In this document: positions 6,610 to 8,079 of the stretch, one piece after another
Numbering within the stretch: position 1 is the stretch's first letter
Layout: each line of letters starts with the position of its first letter
DNA from: SYIM01 sp964581825
Lineage (GTDB): Bacteria > Pseudomonadota > Gammaproteobacteria > Burkholderiales > Burkholderiaceae_E
Assembly (NCBI GenBank): GCA_964581825.1
Contig: CAZORB010000171.1
Span: 1 to 8,079 of the forward strand
Reading direction: 5' to 3'
DNA length: 8,079 nt
Notes under the pieces: generated by a model
What the model was told of the DNA's origin: nothing
Database searches by the model: none
Seen by the model: the letters and a program-made list of their open reading frames with translations, nothing else
Translations under genes and position numbers: made by a program

Positions 6610-7587
6610 ATGCCCCGGCGTGATACAACCGATCAGGCGCCCGCCGATCCCGGACTCCCGTTCAAGCGTCGAGCGCGTCGCCGGCTGGTCGGTGCGCTGG
6701 TTATCGGTCTGGGTGTCGCGGTGACGTTGCCCTTTGTGCTCGATCGCGAGCCGCGCTATCCAAAGCCCGATATTCGCGTTGACATTCCTTCACGCGATGC
6801 GCAACTGCCAGTTCGGGTGCAGAACGAGGCGGATCAATCCTCAGCTAGTGCACAACGCGGGCAGGTGAATGCCGATACCGCTCGCGCTTCGCGTGCCGAG
6901 GCGGGAAGAGCGGCCGAAGCGCGTGCTTCGGCAGCAGGTAGCGCACCGGTCGATGCCACGCAGGCCGCGTCCGAAGCGCGGCAGCAAGCACGTCAGCCTA
7001 TGCTGCAGCAGCTCGATGTTCCTCAGGAAGGTGCAGCGCAGGGTCGCGCCGCCACACCGCCGAAGGCGGATGCTGATGCCGCCGCTCGGGCCGCTGCCGC
7101 CAAAGCTGAGGCCGCGCGCCTTGAAGCGCAGCGCCAGGAAGCTGCGAAGGCGGAAGCTGCGAAGGCAGAAGCGGCCCGCGCCAACGCGGCCAGGCAGGAA
7201 GCTGCCCGCCAGGAAGCTGCGCGTCAGGAAGCTGCCCGCGCAGAAGCGGCCAGAGTACAGCAGCAAGCTGCGGCTGCTGCCGCTGCGCGCGCGGAACCCG
7301 CGAAGCCTGCCATTGAGGCGGCCTCGCAACCCCGTACCTACCCCAGCCAGAACTGGGCAGTACAGATCGGTCAGTTTGCGCGCCCCGAAAACGCGCGCGC
7401 CGCTGAAGCCCGGGCAAGCAGCCTCGGGCTTCGCGCCTACAGTGAAACGCTGCAAACGGCGCAGGGCGAGCGCGTGCGTGTTCGTGCAGGGCCGTTTGCC
7501 ACGCGGGCTGCTGCGGAGGAAGCGCGCAGTCGACTGATTGGCGCCGGGCTCGAGGCGGCGCTGATTGCGCCAGAGGCTGGGCGATGA
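6610..7587 (+). CDS. dedD: DedD-like SPOR-domain membrane protein
   Basis: This encodes 325 residues. A short basic cytoplasmic N terminus (KRRARRR, residues 19-25) leads into one membrane helix at about 26-44, giving N-in topology. The long periplasmic region is rich in Ala, Glu, Gln, Arg and Lys; residues 177-216 are eight pentads of the pattern E-A-A-R/K-x, likely a long, charged helix as in TolA. The C terminus, about residues 248-321, is a SPOR domain (NWAVQIGQF, then RVRVRAGPFATRAAAEEA), a fold that binds denuded glycan strands at the division septum. This layout and the folC-x-cvpA position match DedD, a non-essential cell-division protein in E. coli, but this protein is longer, mainly because of the Ala-rich helix. 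ATG 6610 has GGAG 5 bases upstream. The stop overlaps the cvpA start as ATGA. The domain call is firm; orthology to DedD is inferred mainly from position. Confidence 0.88.
   Translation: MPRRDTTDQAPADPGLPFKRRARRRLVGALVIGLGVAVTLPFVLDREPRYPKPDIRVDIPSRDAQLPVRVQNEADQSSASAQRGQVNADTARASRAEAGRAAEARASAAGSAPVDATQAASEARQQARQPMLQQLDVPQEGAAQGRAATPPKADADAAARAAAAKAEAARLEAQRQEAAKAEAAKAEAARANAARQEAARQEAARQEAARAEAARVQQQAAAAAAARAEPAKPAIEAASQPRTYPSQNWAVQIGQFARPENARAAEARASSLGLRAYSETLQTAQGERVRVRAGPFATRAAAEEARSRLIGAGLEAALIAPEAGR
7138..7257 (+). repeat. Imperfect 15-base tandem repeat encoding E-A-A-R/K-x pentads
   Basis: Eight consecutive 15-base units encode EAAKA, EAAKA, EAARA, NAARQ, EAARQ, EAARQ, EAARA and EAARV (residues 177-216 of the SPOR protein). 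Units share GAAGCTGC as a core, and the middle ones are nearly identical, so copy number could change by slippage or recombination without a frame shift. Similar but looser Ala/Glu/Arg codon runs extend on both sides (about 7080-7310). Confidence 0.88.
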
Positions 7588-8069
7588 GCGGGCTGACAGC
7601 CTGGGACTGGCTGCTGGGTGGCATTCTGTTTGTCTCGGTGTCGCTTGGGCTCATTCGCGGCCTGGTCCGTACCGCGTTCGCATTGGCCTCCTGGGTGGTA
7701 GCCCTGGCTGGTGCGCTGCTGGGTAGCCCGCTGCTCATCGCCACGCTTGGGCTCGCTGCACCCGTTTGGGCACTTGCCCTGCCGCTTTTCCTGATCCTTT
7801 TTCTGCTGACCCGCTATGTGGGCTTATTAATCGCCAAGGGGCTGGCTGCAGTCGGGCTGGGCGGCGTTGATCGTGTGCTGGGTGGCGCAGTGGGCGTAGC
7901 GCGCGCGCTGATCGTGTTTGGCATTATTGCGCTTACCGCGGCTGCAGCCGGGTTCGATCGTGATGCCGCGTGGCGCGATGCGCGTTGCCGGCCGTTGCTT
8001 GATGAAATCAGCGCGCGACTGATACCGCACCTTCCCGTCCGCCCCGGCGGCACGGTGAAGGCCGCCTGA
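7584..8069 (+). CDS. cvpA: CvpA family inner-membrane protein
   Basis: This encodes 161 residues, the usual CvpA length. Four hydrophobic segments lie at about residues 8-24, 31-53, 61-84 and 102-122. The family signature regions are present: the W-D-W-L-L-G-G start of helix 1, GLIRGLVR after helix 1, and GGVDRVLGGAVGVARALIVF leading into helix 4. CvpA is needed for colicin V production in E. coli and is linked to envelope homeostasis; its molecular activity is not settled. ATG 7584 overlaps the SPOR gene stop (ATGA), and AGAGG at 7572-7576 is a suitable ribosome binding site, so the two are co-translated. In proteobacteria purF usually follows cvpA; only 10 bases remain after the stop here, too few to tell. 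Nothing appears unusual in the protein. Confidence 0.95.
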   Translation: MSGLTAWDWLLGGILFVSVSLGLIRGLVRTAFALASWVVALAGALLGSPLLIATLGLAAPVWALALPLFLILFLLTRYVGLLIAKGLAAVGLGGVDRVLGGAVGVARALIVFGIIALTAAAAGFDRDAAWRDARCRPLLDEISARLIPHLPVRPGGTVKAA

Positions 8070-8079
8070 ATCCCTTCGC

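Noticed and set aside
6869..7537. Alternative + strand frame of 222 codons within the SPOR gene
   Set aside because: It encodes an Arg/Pro/Lys-rich low-complexity product caused by reading the Ala/Glu/Arg repeats out of frame. The SPOR domain is in the other frame.

Overview
This window is a compact, high-GC, single-direction block of bacterial housekeeping genes. All nine genes lie on the + strand with gaps of at most 57 bases. The order is fimV (3' end only) - truA - trpF - trpB - trpA - accD - folC - dedD-like SPOR gene - cvpA. Every call except the exact role of the SPOR protein rests on clear family motifs. The order and protein style (for example AccD beginning MSWLDKLLPP and a FimV-type C terminus directly before truA) suggest a betaproteobacterium, most likely Burkholderiales. 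That assignment comes from remembered gene order and motifs, not from a search.

Layout. Bases 1-834 hold the C-terminal part of a FimV-type inner-membrane protein: a Pro/Ala-rich periplasmic linker with a hexanucleotide tandem repeat, one membrane helix, and a cytoplasmic tail ending in the FimV C-terminal motif. Next come truA (tRNA pseudouridine 38-40 synthase, 892-1683), trpF (1680-2366), trpB (2344-3543) and trpA (3545-4354). These supply phosphoribosylanthranilate isomerase and both tryptophan synthase subunits. accD (4401-5270) encodes the acetyl-CoA carboxylase carboxyltransferase beta subunit, and folC (5279-6574) the dihydrofolate/folylpolyglutamate synthase. A DedD-like protein with an N-terminal membrane anchor, a pentad-repeat helix and a C-terminal SPOR domain follows (6610-7587), then cvpA (7584-8069), a four-helix membrane protein. 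The last 10 bases are uncharacterised; purF often follows cvpA in this arrangement.

How the genes work together. Several junctions overlap or nearly touch: truA/trpF share 4 bases, trpF/trpB 23, SPOR gene/cvpA 4, and trpB/trpA are 1 base apart. This suggests one long transcript with translational coupling. The products are a familiar mix: tRNA modification, late tryptophan synthesis, malonyl-CoA formation, folate polyglutamylation, septal peptidoglycan binding and a purF-linked membrane protein. Escherichia coli keeps truA-dedA-accD-folC-dedD-cvpA-purF in the same order. Here dedA is absent and trpFBA sits in its place.

I found no mobile element, CRISPR array, RNA gene or convincing Rho-independent terminator, and no sign of an undescribed system. 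The points worth a second look are small: TTG starts decided by overlaps, a 20-residue extension of TrpF that looks like captured intergenic DNA, two coding tandem repeats, and a few weak regulatory-like signals.
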